In this document: positions 8,285 to 19,979 of the stretch, piece by piece
Numbering within the stretch: position 1 is the first letter of the stretch
Layout: every line of letters begins with the position of its first letter
Assembly (NCBI RefSeq): GCF_947172395.1
Contig: NC_069083.1
Location: 7,534,501-7,598,500 of the forward strand
Source of the DNA: Bicyclus anynana
Taxonomy: Eukaryota > Arthropoda > Insecta > Lepidoptera > Nymphalidae
Length of the DNA: 64,000 bases
Reading direction: 5' to 3'
The notes under the pieces: model-generated
Told to the model about the DNA's origin: nothing
Seen by the model: only the letters and a program-made list of their open reading frames with translations
The model's database searches: none
Made by a program: the position numbers and the translations under genes

Positions 8285-9985
8285 CTAATTCGTATGTTTC
8301 ACGTAATCTGTCTCGTAATAGGCGGTGGCGCCGTGCGCGCCCTTCCTATCGAGCGCACGAACGCGCACGAAAAGAAACGCGGCCACCAGCGACGCGACCA
8401 CCAACACTAGCAACAACATCACGAGACCCGCCACGAACGACGGCACCGACATACATATCGTTTCTGGATCACTTGCGGGCGATTGAATAACTACTGTTTC
8501 GTTTTGTGCTGCGTTGTTGAGCGCGAAGTTGACGTCTCCCGGCGCTACTACTTGAATAATCCGACTCGTGTTTACGTCGGTCATTTCTTGCGCGTCACGT
8601 TTGTATATACGCGTGGGAGACGTTTCTCGTCGTCTTCGTATTCCCACCAAACTTTCTGGTAAATCTTCTACGGACCGTGGACGTCCTCCCAATGTTGCTA
8701 AATTGCCGTGTCCTTCGTCTTTTCTTTTTACCGTATTGTAGACTCCACGACGGCCAGGTGGAGGCGGAGGAGGTAGGTTCACATCGTCGGAATCGCGAGC
8801 GGGAGCAGGCGATGAGGGGTTGGGGGCGTTGGGTGTTGAGGAAACCTGCGCCTGTGGTGGAGGCACTGCGTCGTCTCGTTTTTCTGAATAAGCTCCTGCG
8901 GAATCGGCGGGGTGACGTGGATCTGGGTAAGCTGGTGGCACGCCGTACTCTGCATGAGGCGCCGGCGGTGGTGGACCGTATTCTCCGTGGACTGTGTTGG
9001 GTAATCCGTATTCTCCTGCACTCAGAGCGTTACCACCCAATAATGGAACTCCATACTCTCCGCCTAAACCACCACATTTAGGTTCGGGGCAGTTGTATCG
9101 ACAGACTTGAATTACACATTGGAAATGGACGTTCATCGAGTCAGGGAATTTGAACGCTTGGAAGTAGGCGAACGATACCACAGAGGCTGATTGACCAAAG
9201 TTCTTAATTTTCTGGAACTTACTCATAATCTTAGGTCTGACAACGCATCCGTATTGATCGACCAGTTGAATAGGAGCTCGTTTGCCATCGTGCGCTACGC
9301 AGTTCCTGACAAGCATATCGAATTTGTTTTCGTCGTCTTTAATTGCGAGTACCATTGTCATAGTCTGTCCTATTTTCACTATACCCGACACTTCTGATGC
9401 CCACGGTCCTTTGCCCACTTGTATTTGCATCCAGCATTGCAGGTTGTCCCCGAGAAAGTTGGCCGTAACTGCATGTAGCATATCTACTTGGAACGGTCTG
9501 AACGTTACTGCTTTTTCGTAGAAGTCGTACCACGTGCATCTCAGTTTTCGTGCCTGATCCCATACCTCTTGCACGTAAGGGTCGTATTGGACTATGATTG
9601 TGTTTTCAACATAGGAACCGCTCGGTGTGGGGCTGCCGTACGCTGCGACATTGTGATTACCCGAGCTCGTCATGCCGCAGCTGTTGAGGAATATTTCGAA
9701 GGTGGCACTCAAGTGTCCAGTGCCAGGTTTTAGATGCATACAGTGGGGGTCACTGTAGAAACCCTTCGAGAATATCATCCCGTAGAACGGCCGGTCGAAT
9801 TCTATATTGACGCGCATGTGGGTCTTTTCACATTGTACTTGAAGATGTTTTATTTTTGGGCTGTCCGGAGTAGCGAGGGGCCAGGGGTCGTCTGAGTGCG
9901 CGGCGGGCAGCGGCGGGCCGTACGCGCCGCCTCTGTGCTCCAGCGGCAGCGACGCTGAGTCTACGGGGGGTTCGCATGTTGCATC
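8285..9985 (-). CDS. ZP-domain transmembrane protein, main coding exon
   Basis: This exon gives residues 17-582 of a 582-aa protein; the acceptor TTTCTTCTTTCCAG ends at 9986. The ZP module spans about residues 65-320 with eleven cysteines (68, 98, 119, 166, 200, 245, 263, 306, 311, 315, 320) and the conserved start CEKTHMRVNIEFDRPF. A linker follows with four EYG-Pro repeats (about 326-365) and poly-Pro runs, then a furin-type RRRR site (466-469) and a KR at 478-479. One TM helix (about 531-556) and a 26-residue cytoplasmic tail complete it. Known members of this insect class (dusky, miniature, trynity, neyo and relatives) polymerise into the apical extracellular matrix that shapes cuticle and attaches epidermis. 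Cleavage at the furin site usually releases the ectodomain. I cannot say which paralogue this is. Open plus-strand frames across the exon are antisense shadows. Confidence 0.93.
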   Translation of the reverse strand, partial: DATCEPPVDSASLPLEHRGGAYGPPLPAAHSDDPWPLATPDSPKIKHLQVQCEKTHMRVNIEFDRPFYGMIFSKGFYSDPHCMHLKPGTGHLSATFEIFLNSCGMTSSGNHNVAAYGSPTPSGSYVENTIIVQYDPYVQEVWDQARKLRCTWYDFYEKAVTFRPFQVDMLHAVTANFLGDNLQCWMQIQVGKGPWASEVSGIVKIGQTMTMVLAIKDDENKFDMLVRNCVAHDGKRAPIQLVDQYGCVVRPKIMSKFQKIKNFGQSASVVSFAYFQAFKFPDSMNVHFQCVIQVCRYNCPEPKCGGLGGEYGVPLLGGNALSAGEYGLPNTVHGEYGPPPPAPHAEYGVPPAYPDPRHPADSAGAYSEKRDDAVPPPQAQVSSTPNAPNPSSPAPARDSDDVNLPPPPPPGRRGVYNTVKRKDEGHGNLATLGGRPRSVEDLPESLVGIRRRRETSPTRIYKRDAQEMTDVNTSRIIQVVAPGDVNFALNNAAQNETVVIQSPASDPETICMSVPSFVAGLVMLLLVLVVASLVAAFLFVRVRALDRKGAHGATAYYETDYVKHTN

Positions 9986-10499
9986 CTGGAAAGAAGAAAA
10001 TAATCAAATTAGTTAAGTAGTGACAGACTTTCATCTAACGTTAATTAGAATACAAAAAATATTTCTAATTATGGATAACCTACATCTACGTATTAATTTT
10101 GGCTTTAACACAAATAATCCCATTTTGCAGTAGGAACTACTGTCTAAAGTAAGCTTAGAATAGTGGCAGTAGTGGCGGTATTTTACGGTAACTTCCAAGG
10201 TATGCTACAAGTAGATATGCTTAGTGGCTATTACCATGATATCCGACGATAGTATTTTGGTATATACCTATACTAAATGGCACGACTAATGATTGATCGT
10301 GCTGTGGATAATATTATATTATAACTTAAAGTAGGTCACCTATTCCGTCACAGTCACAAATTTCATTAAAATCGTTCATTAGTTTAGAAGTTTATCGCGG
10401 AAAAACGTGACCCGAAAATTTGGAAGGTATACTAGCGATCACCCTAATAATCGTAGTATATTGGCATTCAACGATTCCTAAACACGGTTGCATCGAAAC

Positions 10500-10720
10500 G
10501 TTTATAATGAATGCATCGCTGGGCGCGCATTCCTGGTGCGCGGACGTCGCAGTCTAGTTGCCGGCACGCGTTCGCATCTCACTCGCTCATTCTTTCCGAC
10601 TTTCTACAAGATGGATAGCGCAAGATCAATTATAATATTAATCAGCGCAACCGCAGCGAGATGAGATCCGCCGGCTTTCACGCTGTTTCACCTGTACCGG
10701 CTTTTATAATCGCTTATGTA
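10500..10720 (-). promoter_or_regulatory. GC-rich promoter- or enhancer-like island in ZP intron
   Basis: This block stands out from the AT-rich intron. On the minus strand it holds TTATAAAAGCC (about 10708-10698), a weak initiator-like ACAG about 24 nt downstream, another ATTATAAACG near 10505 and a CG-rich stretch including GACGTC. It could be an alternative promoter close to the main ZP exon, or a conserved enhancer. No splice donor was convincingly linked to it. Confidence 0.3.
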
Positions 10721-10829
10721 AGTTATTAGCAGATAAAAGCCTGAATAGTTTCACGGTTACGGGGTCGAACTCTAATCTGTGAAGTTTAAGGTTTGTTTCG
10801 GCTCTTGTTGGCTTAGGAATGACGACCTA

Positions 10830-10970
10830 GCAGTAGAAAGCGCAGTGTTGGTCTACCCCCCACAGGTGGACTGACGGTATCATGATTGATACCTGCCTGC
10901 TTGGGATCGTGATGTTTAGTCCTTACAAAAGGACGTCCATCAGCTGATATGATGATGATGATGATGATTG
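10830..10970 (+). mobile_element. RTE-type LINE 3' tail
   Basis: It contains GGTGGACTGACG, GATCGTGATGTTTAG and GACGTCCATCAGCTGATATG followed by (ATG)n, which is the conserved coding end plus tail of the family. It is 5' truncated. Confidence 0.75.
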
Positions 10971-11535
10971 TTATAACCACACTTGGATTAAGGTTTTTGA
11001 TAAGTTGGAGAGACAGGGGAATGGTAGTTGACTAGATAATTAAAAAACCTTAATAGCTTCAGTTAGGAGGGTAAACCGTAATCGAAAAGGTGTTAAGTTC
11101 GATCTCCAATCGATGCATTTTTAGAAGAAGTTTTGGCTTAGTTTGAAAAAATATTAATAATGTTGTTTAAAAAATAAAGAACCCATGATTAAGTTGTTAA
11201 GTACGGTTTCTTGACCGTGGAGCTATTGATATTTAGTATTTTTATTAGACAAGTAGAGAATCTCTTAATATTTATATGGTAGGTAGATTGCTATAAATAT
11301 TTATTAGAAAACCTCTGCTTGAAGCCCTTAAAAGTTGACGTTTTAAACGGCATTTTTCGAAAGCTATGTGACTACTAGGGATGATGAAATATGTTTTTTT
11401 CAAGTTATACTTGGACTATTAAGGGTTTGATCCTTTGTAACGTGCTATTACCAAAACCGTTACAAACAAAATTCCATAGTTGCCTACGGTACTAACATGC
11501 CTTCGAGAGAGCATGAACTAACAAATTACCTTAAC

Positions 11536-11575
11536 AGCCGAACGTAGAATCTCCTCCTTTTTGGAAGTCGGTTAA
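11536..11575 (-). repeat. 40-bp repeat end, inverted relative to 19940-19979
   Basis: On the complement it reads TTAACCGACTTCCAAAAAGG and continues to ACGTTCGGCT. A copy with one mismatch lies in forward orientation at 19940-19979, and a shorter one near 57435-57470 (reversed). It looks like the terminus of a dispersed repeat. Confidence 0.6.
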
Positions 11576-12044
11576 TAAAAATGAGAGATATCTGTCTATA
11601 CGTATCTGCCTACGTATACGCAAAAATCGATTCAGTCTGAGAGTAAGAACATTCCAAATCACTTCGCAGACGATTGCCTCTACGAACGATCGTCGACATC
11701 TGCGTAAACCCGGGGCCTCGCTCGCTGTCGTATTTTCTAAACCGGTTAGAAATTACCCACTGCTCGAGATAGCGAGAAAATCAGCAGACCTGCCACTTGT
11801 ATACCAATAGGTATGCGCAACACAAAAATAGCTTTCTGCAACTACAAATAAGGATAGGTATGGATTTAACATATTTCGTTACGGTCGTTGTTAACGAAAG
11901 TCGAAAAGCGGAATGATATTCACAAACGCTACCTTTCTTTACGGACACATCGTAAAGATGTGAAAGCATAACATCGTTACGCGTGTATCATTCCAACATA
12001 ACTTTTTAACACGTCGAAAGTGTTTATACGATTTTCAATACTAA

Positions 12045-12250
12045 CATTATAACCCATGGTGTTTCGGATCACGAGCCTGAATCCGAGGCCTGGGCTGGGC
12101 TATGCAATTTAGATTTTTTCTTGTTGTAGTGCTGGTATTACACCCATTACAATTTTTCTTTCGCCCAACACCCGTTGGTGGAGTGGTGAGTGTAAGCTTC
12201 ATGTCCCATCTCCAAGGGCCTGGCTAAGTACCCAAAGGACCGTTAAAATA
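12045..12250 (+). repeat. Possible SINE-like repeat with GATGATGATT tail
   Basis: The block is richer in GC and ends AAGTTGATGATGATTAAG, like the tails of the RTE/SINE group here. No second copy in the window proves it. The surrounding intron stretches (10971-11535, 11576-12044 and 12251-14261) hold no coding exon that I can support, except a degraded SINE-like piece near 13690-13850. Confidence 0.3.
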
Positions 12251-14261
12251 AGTTGATGATGATTAAGATAACGTATGAACATGAAAAATTCCACTGTCCT
12301 CTCCAACGAAGCAAAAGCTTGTGCTGTGTCTGCTTGTGGGCATGATAATAGTGCAACGGTCGGGAAACGAATCCGAGACTTTCTCAGATTTAGCTTCTAC
12401 CAGTCAATTCATTAACTTCGACCAGTGGCGTAGCTAGGTAACGAAGGGCCCTGGTGCAAATAAAAAAAGGCCTCCCTACTATCTACTCTGGTTAGGTTTT
12501 ATCTAGTAAAAAATAATTCGATCGCGATTTTCTGGTAAGGATTTGAGGTCCCTCTGAGCTTTGGGCCCCTGGGGTAGCTGGGTCTAATTGAATAAACATC
12601 AAATCAATAACAACCGCATTTTTCGTAACCTTACCTCTTTCTGTTCCCCCGCCATTACAGTTAATTAATGCTTGTAAGAATATTAAAGTTAAGGGTGGGC
12701 AACTGTCATGCTAACTTATTTGAAATTAAGGATTTTAACAGTTAAAATGGTCATTATTGTTTTTGTATTTGGCCGTAAATCATATAGATACCGCTAGAGC
12801 AGCTAACTGTCCATCTTCACGATACGACGTGCGATCGCGTGTATCTGTATTTAATACTAAAACGTTATTCCACTGATACAAGTATGCTGAAAGCTTGATA
12901 CTTACCGTTTCGCCATTCTCTCTCAATAATACAAGAATAATTAGAAGTCTGCAATTTACATAACGTTAAGAAATAAGTTAAATAATCATTTTATATAGCC
13001 TACTGCCTTGGTAAATGAGTACATTGTGATCACTGAGTTTCGGAGGTAATATAATTTATTAATGTTTTTTTAGATCCTTAAATATATATCGGTTAAAACA
13101 CCTGCTTATAGAAAAATGAAAAGTAAAATTCGTTTAGGTACAGCATTAATTGTTGTTGCAACATTGTTACAACAACACTTAAACAGGGAAAACCCTGTCA
13201 CAAAAAATGAGAATTATCTATAGTCTATTTATATCATAAAACAGTTCTCCGCTGCACCTGTCTGTCTGTCTTTTCGCGATAAACTTGAAAACCACTATTT
13301 TCATCAATAAATAGAGTGATTCACGTCGAACTTGCCAATATTTTGTGTAAATTGATTAAAATATGACGATAATTGTTGGAAGTGCCGAAAAAAGTTAAGC
13401 CGTCTGGGAGATTTTATCGAAAACGTTGCCTATCCCTCTCATTATGAGACACAAATATATATATTATTTATTTATTGCATTCTGCTTTCGTAGAATCTCC
13501 ACGCTGGGCCAGTCTCGGGCGTCAGCTAATATATTATACTCGTACGTTTTTTTAAACTATTTATATGAAACGCTTAACGCTTTTGCTCTTGATAGTGACC
13601 CTCTGACTGTTTATAATCATCAATGATGCCGGTGAAAAATGAACCGTAGTTTGATGACTTCTCTGACACAGTTTATAATCCTGTGAATGCTGTGATTTTC
13701 AACTTCTGGGGATCCTGGGTTTGAGTCCAAGCTTAGGTCAATTTAGGACTTTATACTTTCTAAATTGAGTTTGGTTTAGTGGTAGGCATCGTCAGTTTAC
13801 CGCCTTATTGGCAAAGACGTACCGCAAACCAATAGATACCGACATGTAGGTATAGGAACAAACATGTACCGAGTAAACTCAATACCCAAGCAATAATTTT
13901 AGACTCATCGTCACTTAACATCAAGTAAGAACATAGTCAAGAGATAACTTGTCATTGAATTACAATAACGAACTGGGGCTAGATTAGAAAAAAAGTAAAT
14001 TTAAAACAGAAATGTTTGAAAGTACTTGTAGCTTCTGCATCATAAGTTAGTCAGGCTACTGTCTGCTAATCCGCCATGTGGTGCGAGGCGCGCAGGGGAA
14101 AGCATCCGGCTTAGCCCACATCCGTTTCCACCGAACATGATCTGTTGTTGTGTTTGCAAAAAACAAGCTTTTAGAGTGACGTCACTTCGTCATTAGGTAT
14201 CAGTCTATTCAATTAAATAGGCCCTACTTTAACAGGCAACTACAGGGCCAGGCCTCCCTCC

Positions 14262-14600
14262 TTATCATCATCATCCTCATCATCATTATATCAGCCGATG
14301 GACGTCTACTGCAGGACACAGGCCTTTTGTAGGGACTTCCAAACTTCATGATCCTGAGCCGCCTGCATCCAGCAAATCCCTGCGACTCGCTTGATATTGT
14401 CAGTCCATCTGTTATAGAGTAGACCAACATCACGCTTTCTGCCATTCCAGTACCTTGGGACCCCAGCGTCCGTCGGTTCTTCGAACTATTTGCCCCGCCC
14501 ATTACCACTAGAGCTTCGCGACTCGTTGAGTTATGTCTTTAGTTCGTCTACCGATCTCCTCATTTCTGATTCGATCACGCAGAGATACTCCGAATCGGGG
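14262..14600 (-). mobile_element. RTE-type LINE 3' fragment, reversed
   Basis: Read on the minus strand it runs from the CGTGATCGAATCAG block to a (TGA)n tail at 14262-14295, with GTGATGTTGGTCTACTC and AAAGGCCTGTGTCCTGCAGT near the end. It is frame-broken. The open frame at 14508-14224 is only a shadow of it. Confidence 0.75.
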
Positions 14601-14602
14601 TT

Positions 14603-14632
14603 GTTAATGATGATGATGATGATGATGATGAG
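14603..14632. repeat. (GAT)n microsatellite
   Basis: Tandem GAT units next to the reversed LINE fragment. The following 1.4 kb (14633-16067) is AT-rich intron in which I see nothing else. Confidence 0.85.
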
Positions 14633-16067
14633 GTAAATTCGTAGATGAACGTTAACAGATAGACTGGGTTGGGATGGGAAAAGTATCCTGACATAAAAAG
14701 CCCTTTAGAAAAAGGTATAGCAGTAATACTTCCCGTGATGAGTTTTGCCACAAAAAGCTCTATTATTACTTAAAAGTCTGAAGTGCAAAATAAGTCCTGT
14801 TCCATTAAGATCTGATGTAAGAAAAAAACAGAATTTCACGCAAAAAGAGCCGCAGGCGTCGACTTTTCTTTTCGTAAATAAAATGTTTAAAATGTTATTT
14901 TGTAGGCAAAGGTCGAGGCGACATTCACATATTTAGTACAACAGAGATGAAAGTTGTTGTTTACGTAAAACGCAACTGGATTTTTGTTTGACTCTTTCTC
15001 ATTGTTTATGACTCCCAAATGGATTTAAAAAACTGTTCAAAAATAAGAAAATAACTTAAATCGTAAAAAAAATTATGCCAAGTTGTTAAACTGAATTTGC
15101 ATGGACTGTATTCGATTAAAATTAAAAATATTAAACAGGGAAAATCCTTAGCGTGATCGGTTGGTTGAATTGAATAATACAGTTAATTTTAACATCTTCT
15201 AGCGGAGGCCAGTGACTTCTTCCGCGTCTCGCGAAATTAAGTGTTTCTCAAATCAAAAACAAATTCCGCGGGAACCTATTATTGCTCAATAACCTCCTTT
15301 TCTATGTCCCATCATATCCCCGTTCCAGGGTATAGCCCGGACAATCTGACAGACAGTTAATAATTTGAAAATAAAAAAAAAAACAAAAAAAATAAAGCTT
15401 GGCTGAGTTCGTTGTGGACTCTTCTCGGACCAAGGCGCGTTTGGAACCCTCGTAACGACATAACTTGACGTTTCAAAAGTGCTTGTAAATTAAGCCTAAT
15501 TGAAATAAATTTCTTTGAGGAAACAGTTATTTTTAAATCACAGACGGATAATTTAACTTTATTAAAGTGTTAAAGCTTTGATATGTAAACGAAATGTTAT
15601 TTGATAGGTAGACACAACTAAACTTAGTAAAGTTTGGAATTAACAAAATTAATTTTATCAAAATTGATCTAACCACCACTGGTCATCCTAATCGAATAAT
15701 CTTGTTCGTGTTTGCATTTCATAGTCAGAGATTACATTTATAATCTCAGCATTACACGAACTTTATAATGTAATAAGTAGTTTGCTTTAAAGCTGCCCAA
15801 TAAACGAAAGTGATCGGTAATCATTTAGACTTTCTACGACAAATTGCTTTCTAACACGATGTAGCGAAGACTATTCTGTAAAACAATAGTTATACCTTGT
15901 AGCTACAATTGTAAATAATATAATGTGCGTAGAAAGCAAAGGTACTATTGCGTTTCTCACACCTAGGCAATTAACCGTTCATTTTATATTTTACGCAGTC
16001 TTATACTCTCTGTTATATTACTTTTAATGCAGCTATTGACATAATATGACATAATGTAAATTACACG

Positions 16068-16173
16068 ACTCGGGATTCGCGGCGGCTCAGGATCGTGATG
16101 TTTGAAAGTCCGTACAAATGGCCTAAAGTGGACGACCATCGGCTGATATGATGATGATGATAATGATGATGAT
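16068..16173 (+). mobile_element. RTE-type LINE 3' tail
   Basis: A short tail copy with GGCTCAGGATCGTGATGTTT, CGGCTGATATG and a (GAT)n run. Confidence 0.75.
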
Positions 16174-16406
16174 AAAATACACCAGTTAAGAACAGCACCA
16201 ATTAAACCTGTCCCTGATAACATATATTCAAAGTTTGACCACGATGATCATTAAGTTAGTTATGAGTTATAGTAAGACTAACTTAATATTGCTTTTTGTT
16301 ACTATAGAATAATGGATGCACAGTATCAATGTATTAAACGTAACAGAAAGATGATGTAGAAATATTTATCAGTCTAACAAAAATAAATACACGTATTACT
16401 TAATTG

Positions 16407-17116
16407 GTGACCACTAAAAAACCGTTTCATTAATAATTACGCTTGTCCATGCTGTCTAAGTGGTCTAGTTTTGTCTGTTTAGTATTAAAGATCACTGATA
16501 GAGACTTGAGTGTTATTGATTCATAAATGTACGAAACAATGATGGCCATGACTCAAAATGAAATGGCGCACGAAATGCTTACATAATTTGAGAGACAAAG
16601 CGCAAGTTAGTATACTAGTTACTAGCTGTCTCACTGGTCTAGAATTACGTAATACCTATTGAGCTTATAGCATCAAAGATCACTGATAGTGACTTCAGTG
16701 TTATTGATTCATCAGTGTATGCAACAATGGTGACTATGACTGAAAATGAAATGGCGCACGAAACGCTTGCATCATTTGAGCGACAAAGCTCAAGTTAGTA
16801 CATTAGTGACCATTAATAAATGGTTCAGTAATAGTTACGCTTGTCCATGCTGTCTAAGTGGTCTAGACTTACGTAATACCTATTGAACTTATAGCATCAA
16901 AAATCACTGATAGTGTATTGAGTGTTATTGATTCATCAGTACGCAACAATGGTGGCCATGACTGAAAATGAAATGGCGCACGAAACGCTTGCATCATTTG
17001 AGCGACAAAGCGCAAGTGAAAGTGCCAGCCGCTTGGCATTTCAGCGTTCATTGACTCCACGTGACACTCGTAATTTGAAACATAAAAGTGTTATGCAAAT
17101 TATTACTGCAGCGTAA
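16407..17116 (+). repeat. Diverged tandem triplication with a small ORF in the last copy
   Basis: Three copies follow each other: about 16407-16615, 16616-16805 (shortened by about 35 bp at its left) and 16806 onward. Shared blocks are TCCATGCTGTCTAAGTGG, ATCACTGATAG, GTGTTATTGATTCAT and GAAAATGAAATGGCGCACGA. In copies 1 and 2 the frame that starts near MAHETLASFER is closed (TAA in copy 1; TAG right after the GCAAGT/CAAGT in copy 2). In copy 3 it stays open to a TAA at 17114-17116, adding about 35 more residues. This could be a fragment of a mobile-element ORF or of a gene copy; I do not recognise the peptide. It lies inside the ZP intron, on the opposite strand. Confidence 0.7.
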
Positions 17117-18103
17117 CTGTGACACCGGTTTAATTTTGTGTAATTTTCACTTTAGAATTGAGGAAAATTTGTAGGTTTGCCAGGAAATTCGTTTTGACGC
17201 GATCTAACAAAATTTATGTAATGTAACGTAATGCGACGATAGTTATTAATCGTTGATCGATATTTACTTTTTATAAAACTGTATTTAGTATAATTATTTT
17301 ATAATTATAATTTATTGTATTTGGGTAAGGTATTACAACCTTTTATATTCATTTACGTTATAGTACTTAGCGGTAAACTTTACTAGAATATCTATATTTA
17401 ATTTTTCCAATGTTAATTTTTCCTTTTTGAGAATAAAGAAAGAAAAGCCCTTATCTATTATCTTATCGTAGGTATACAAAATTAGTTTCAAATTTTCTAA
17501 TATGTTATTTAAACGATTGCCTGTTTTAGTGTTTTGCGTTACAAATATTCAATTTAGAATATAGTGCCCACATTTTTACTACCAATTCTTTAAGCTATTA
17601 GGGCTCGTTTCAGATCGTCGTGTGAGCTTTCGATTATTGAAGTCATTATATATTTTTGATAATTTATCAACAAACATTGCATATATGAAAAGATTTTGTC
17701 AACAATGAAATCTATCAAATGGTAAAAATATTAAAATGATCAAGAACCTTGTCATTAAGATTCGAATTTCATACTCGATCTAGTTTAAAAAAATATAAAA
17801 TAGAAAAAAATTTTCGGAAAATCTTTACTCAGTATAACAGTTAACGATGTTACCCTGAAAGTTAGATTAAGATTTAGTTCTTTCATGTGCGATCATTGTA
17901 TGCAGTTAATTTCCAATGGCAGTGTTTTCTGTAAGCGCTAACGGAATCATTAGCCTACTTGCCGGCAACAAGAGCGGAAAAAGCTGAATAATGTATATTG
18001 CAAAAAAACACAACGAATCAAATGTTTACAAGGTCAGTAGTAGAACGCTGTGTACAACTGTGACTTAAAGAATACATACCAATCATATAAATACGAAAGT
18101 AAG
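17117..18103. other. AT-rich ZP intron, nothing recognised
   Basis: No exon, element end or RNA structure was identified. Confidence 0.4.
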
Positions 18104-18357
18104 TCTGTATTGGCTGGTGGGAGGCTTCGGCCGTGGCTAGTTACCACCCTACCGGCAAAGACGTACCGCCAAGCGATTTAGCGTTCCGGTACGATGCCGT
18201 GTAGAAACCGAAAGGGGTGTGGATTTTCATCCTCCTCCTTGACAAGTTAGCCCGCTTCCATCTTAGACTGCATCATCACTTACCATCAGGTGAGATTGTA
18301 GTCAAGGGCTAACTTGTAAAGAATAAAAATTAAAAAAAAAAAATAAAAAATCTGTAT
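18104..18357 (+). mobile_element. 5'-truncated SINE family B nested in another repeat, 7-bp TSD
   Basis: The body 18111-18350 begins mid-element (TGGCTGGTGGGAGGCTTCGG) and ends in an A-rich tail. TCTGTAT flanks it at 18104-18110 and 18351-18357. Left and right flanks together read as one Helitron-like sequence (ATACGAAAGTAAG before; GAACCGATTTAGATGAATTT after), so the SINE is the younger insertion. Confidence 0.85.
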
Positions 18358-19140
18358 GTCTGGCTGTTTTATGGGATAAACCGCTGAACCGATTTAGATG
18401 AATTTTGGTACAGTCACAAATGGGAACTAGGAGCAGAGAAAAACCACTTATTAAACTTTACTACTAAAGACAACTTTTTGTCCCGGAAAAATCTATGGTT
18501 CCCACGGTGAAAAACAGAATTTTAGAGAAAGACTCCTTCATTAAGTATAAAAGTCGAAATTTAGAGTGAACCGAATTAAATTACTTTCCCGCATATAACA
18601 TCAATATAATACATAGATTAAACAGGTTGTACATTCATAAATTCATACATTTATATTCATAACTGTGACAATTCATATAGAAAACTCAACAGTTACACAA
18701 ACACTCTTAAATTCTGAATTGTAATAATTCCAGCTGCATTTACATTAATTTTGCATTTATGTGATGTTAAACAGATGCGGCGAAGCTATTTATAATATTA
18801 TGGAAATATAATTAACATTATTATAATTTATTTGATTTATATTTCTTTTAAAAAGATTTAATTTATATATCTGCTATGGTATTTATATCGTTAAAGACTA
18901 CGAGTAAATGCGTTCGGAATCTTGAAGAAGAATAAGGTTTTCTCCGCCCAACTTTAACTGATTAGTGGTTGTTTATTTTTTATACGGCGAAAGCTGATTG
19001 GAATAGTATTGGTATTTTTATTTTTTATAATTTAAAAAATATTAAAGGGAAAAATTAGTAAAAATTTCAGTTTCACAAAATATAAAAATATATGTTGCTT
19101 TTTGATAAAGAGTTAATTAGGCTTTTTTATATATTACTAG

Positions 19141-19290
19141 TAGATGCTCCGAGGTTTCACTCACAGTTGCCATAGGAATATGGGAATAAAATAAAGCCTT
19201 CGCCTCGCTAATAATGTAGCTTTCCATTGGTGAAAGAATTTTGAAATCCCTTTAGTGATTTTAGAGTGAAAGCGTACCAAAAAACAAACA
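19141..19290 (-). mobile_element. Degenerate Helitron-like copy
   Basis: It retains the family order CATAGGAATATGGGAATAAAAT, TAGCTTTCCATTGGTGAAAG and AAACAAACA, but has lost clean ends. The neighbouring 18358-19140 shows nothing further. Confidence 0.5.
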
Positions 19291-19432
19291 ATTATTCTGT
19301 AGTTCTGTCTTATTATAATCTTATAAGATAGCTAGAGTCATTTTGGTAAGATTTTAGAAAGAGACTGTTCATTACTTTTATTTATTAAATCAGAATTAGT
19401 TAAAAAAATAGTAATTAAATAATTTAATCGTT

Positions 19433-19645
19433 AAGCAATAACAGTACCCCGCATTAGTAAGCGCAGTGTTGGCCGACCCCCCACCAGGTGGACTGACGAC
19501 ATCAAGCGAGTCGCTGGGATTCGCTGGATGCAGATGGCTCAGTATCGTGATGTTTGGAAGTCCCTACAAAAGGCCTATGTCCTGCAGTGGACGTCCATCG
19601 GCTGATATGATGATGATGATGATGATGATGATGAAGCAATAACAG
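19433..19645 (+). mobile_element. 5'-truncated RTE-type LINE tail with 12-bp TSD
   Basis: The body 19445-19633 carries AGGTGGACTGACGACATCAA, CAGTATCGTGATGTTTGG and a (GAT)n tail. AAGCAATAACAG flanks it at 19433-19444 and 19634-19645, so it is an independent insertion rather than a fragment left by breakage. Confidence 0.9.
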
Positions 19646-19939
19646 AAAATTTGAATTAGGCTACAAAATAGATTTTTTACCTGTACAACTTCCGATGCGG
19701 TTTAGTTTTCTTTTAACAAAGTTCTGTGCACGTTGATACAAATTCAATGATTGTAATCTTTTGTTGCGGTGAAATCTAATGGCACATTGTTCAGTGAGTG
19801 ATCCAGTGACGATGCACTTATATCGGATGTTGCCGGACGGTTAGCTTGCTGTATCGGTATACAACGGTATCGTTCTAACAGAAGTCTGAATGATAATGAT
19901 TTAAAATCAATGTCATTATCAACTACATTATCTATTTTT

Positions 19940-19979
19940 TTAACCGACTTCCAAAAAGGAGGAGGTTCTACGTTCGGCT
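19940..19979 (+). repeat. 40-bp repeat end (forward copy)
   Basis: TTAACCGACTTCCAAAAAGG and onward, matching the reversed copy at 11536-11575 with one mismatch. The rest of 19980-20640 is AT-rich intron without a recognised feature. Confidence 0.6.

Noticed and set aside
8677..9081. 134-codon plus-strand open frame
   Set aside because: It lies antisense to the ZP exon linker. Its composition is a by-product of the GC-rich proline codons and it has no start or splice context.
14224..14508. 94-codon minus-strand frame
   Set aside because: It is an out-of-frame reading of a broken RTE tail.
16440..16930. Spaced direct repeats considered as a CRISPR-like array
   Set aside because: Units are about 200 bp, diverged and contiguous rather than short identical repeats with unique spacers.
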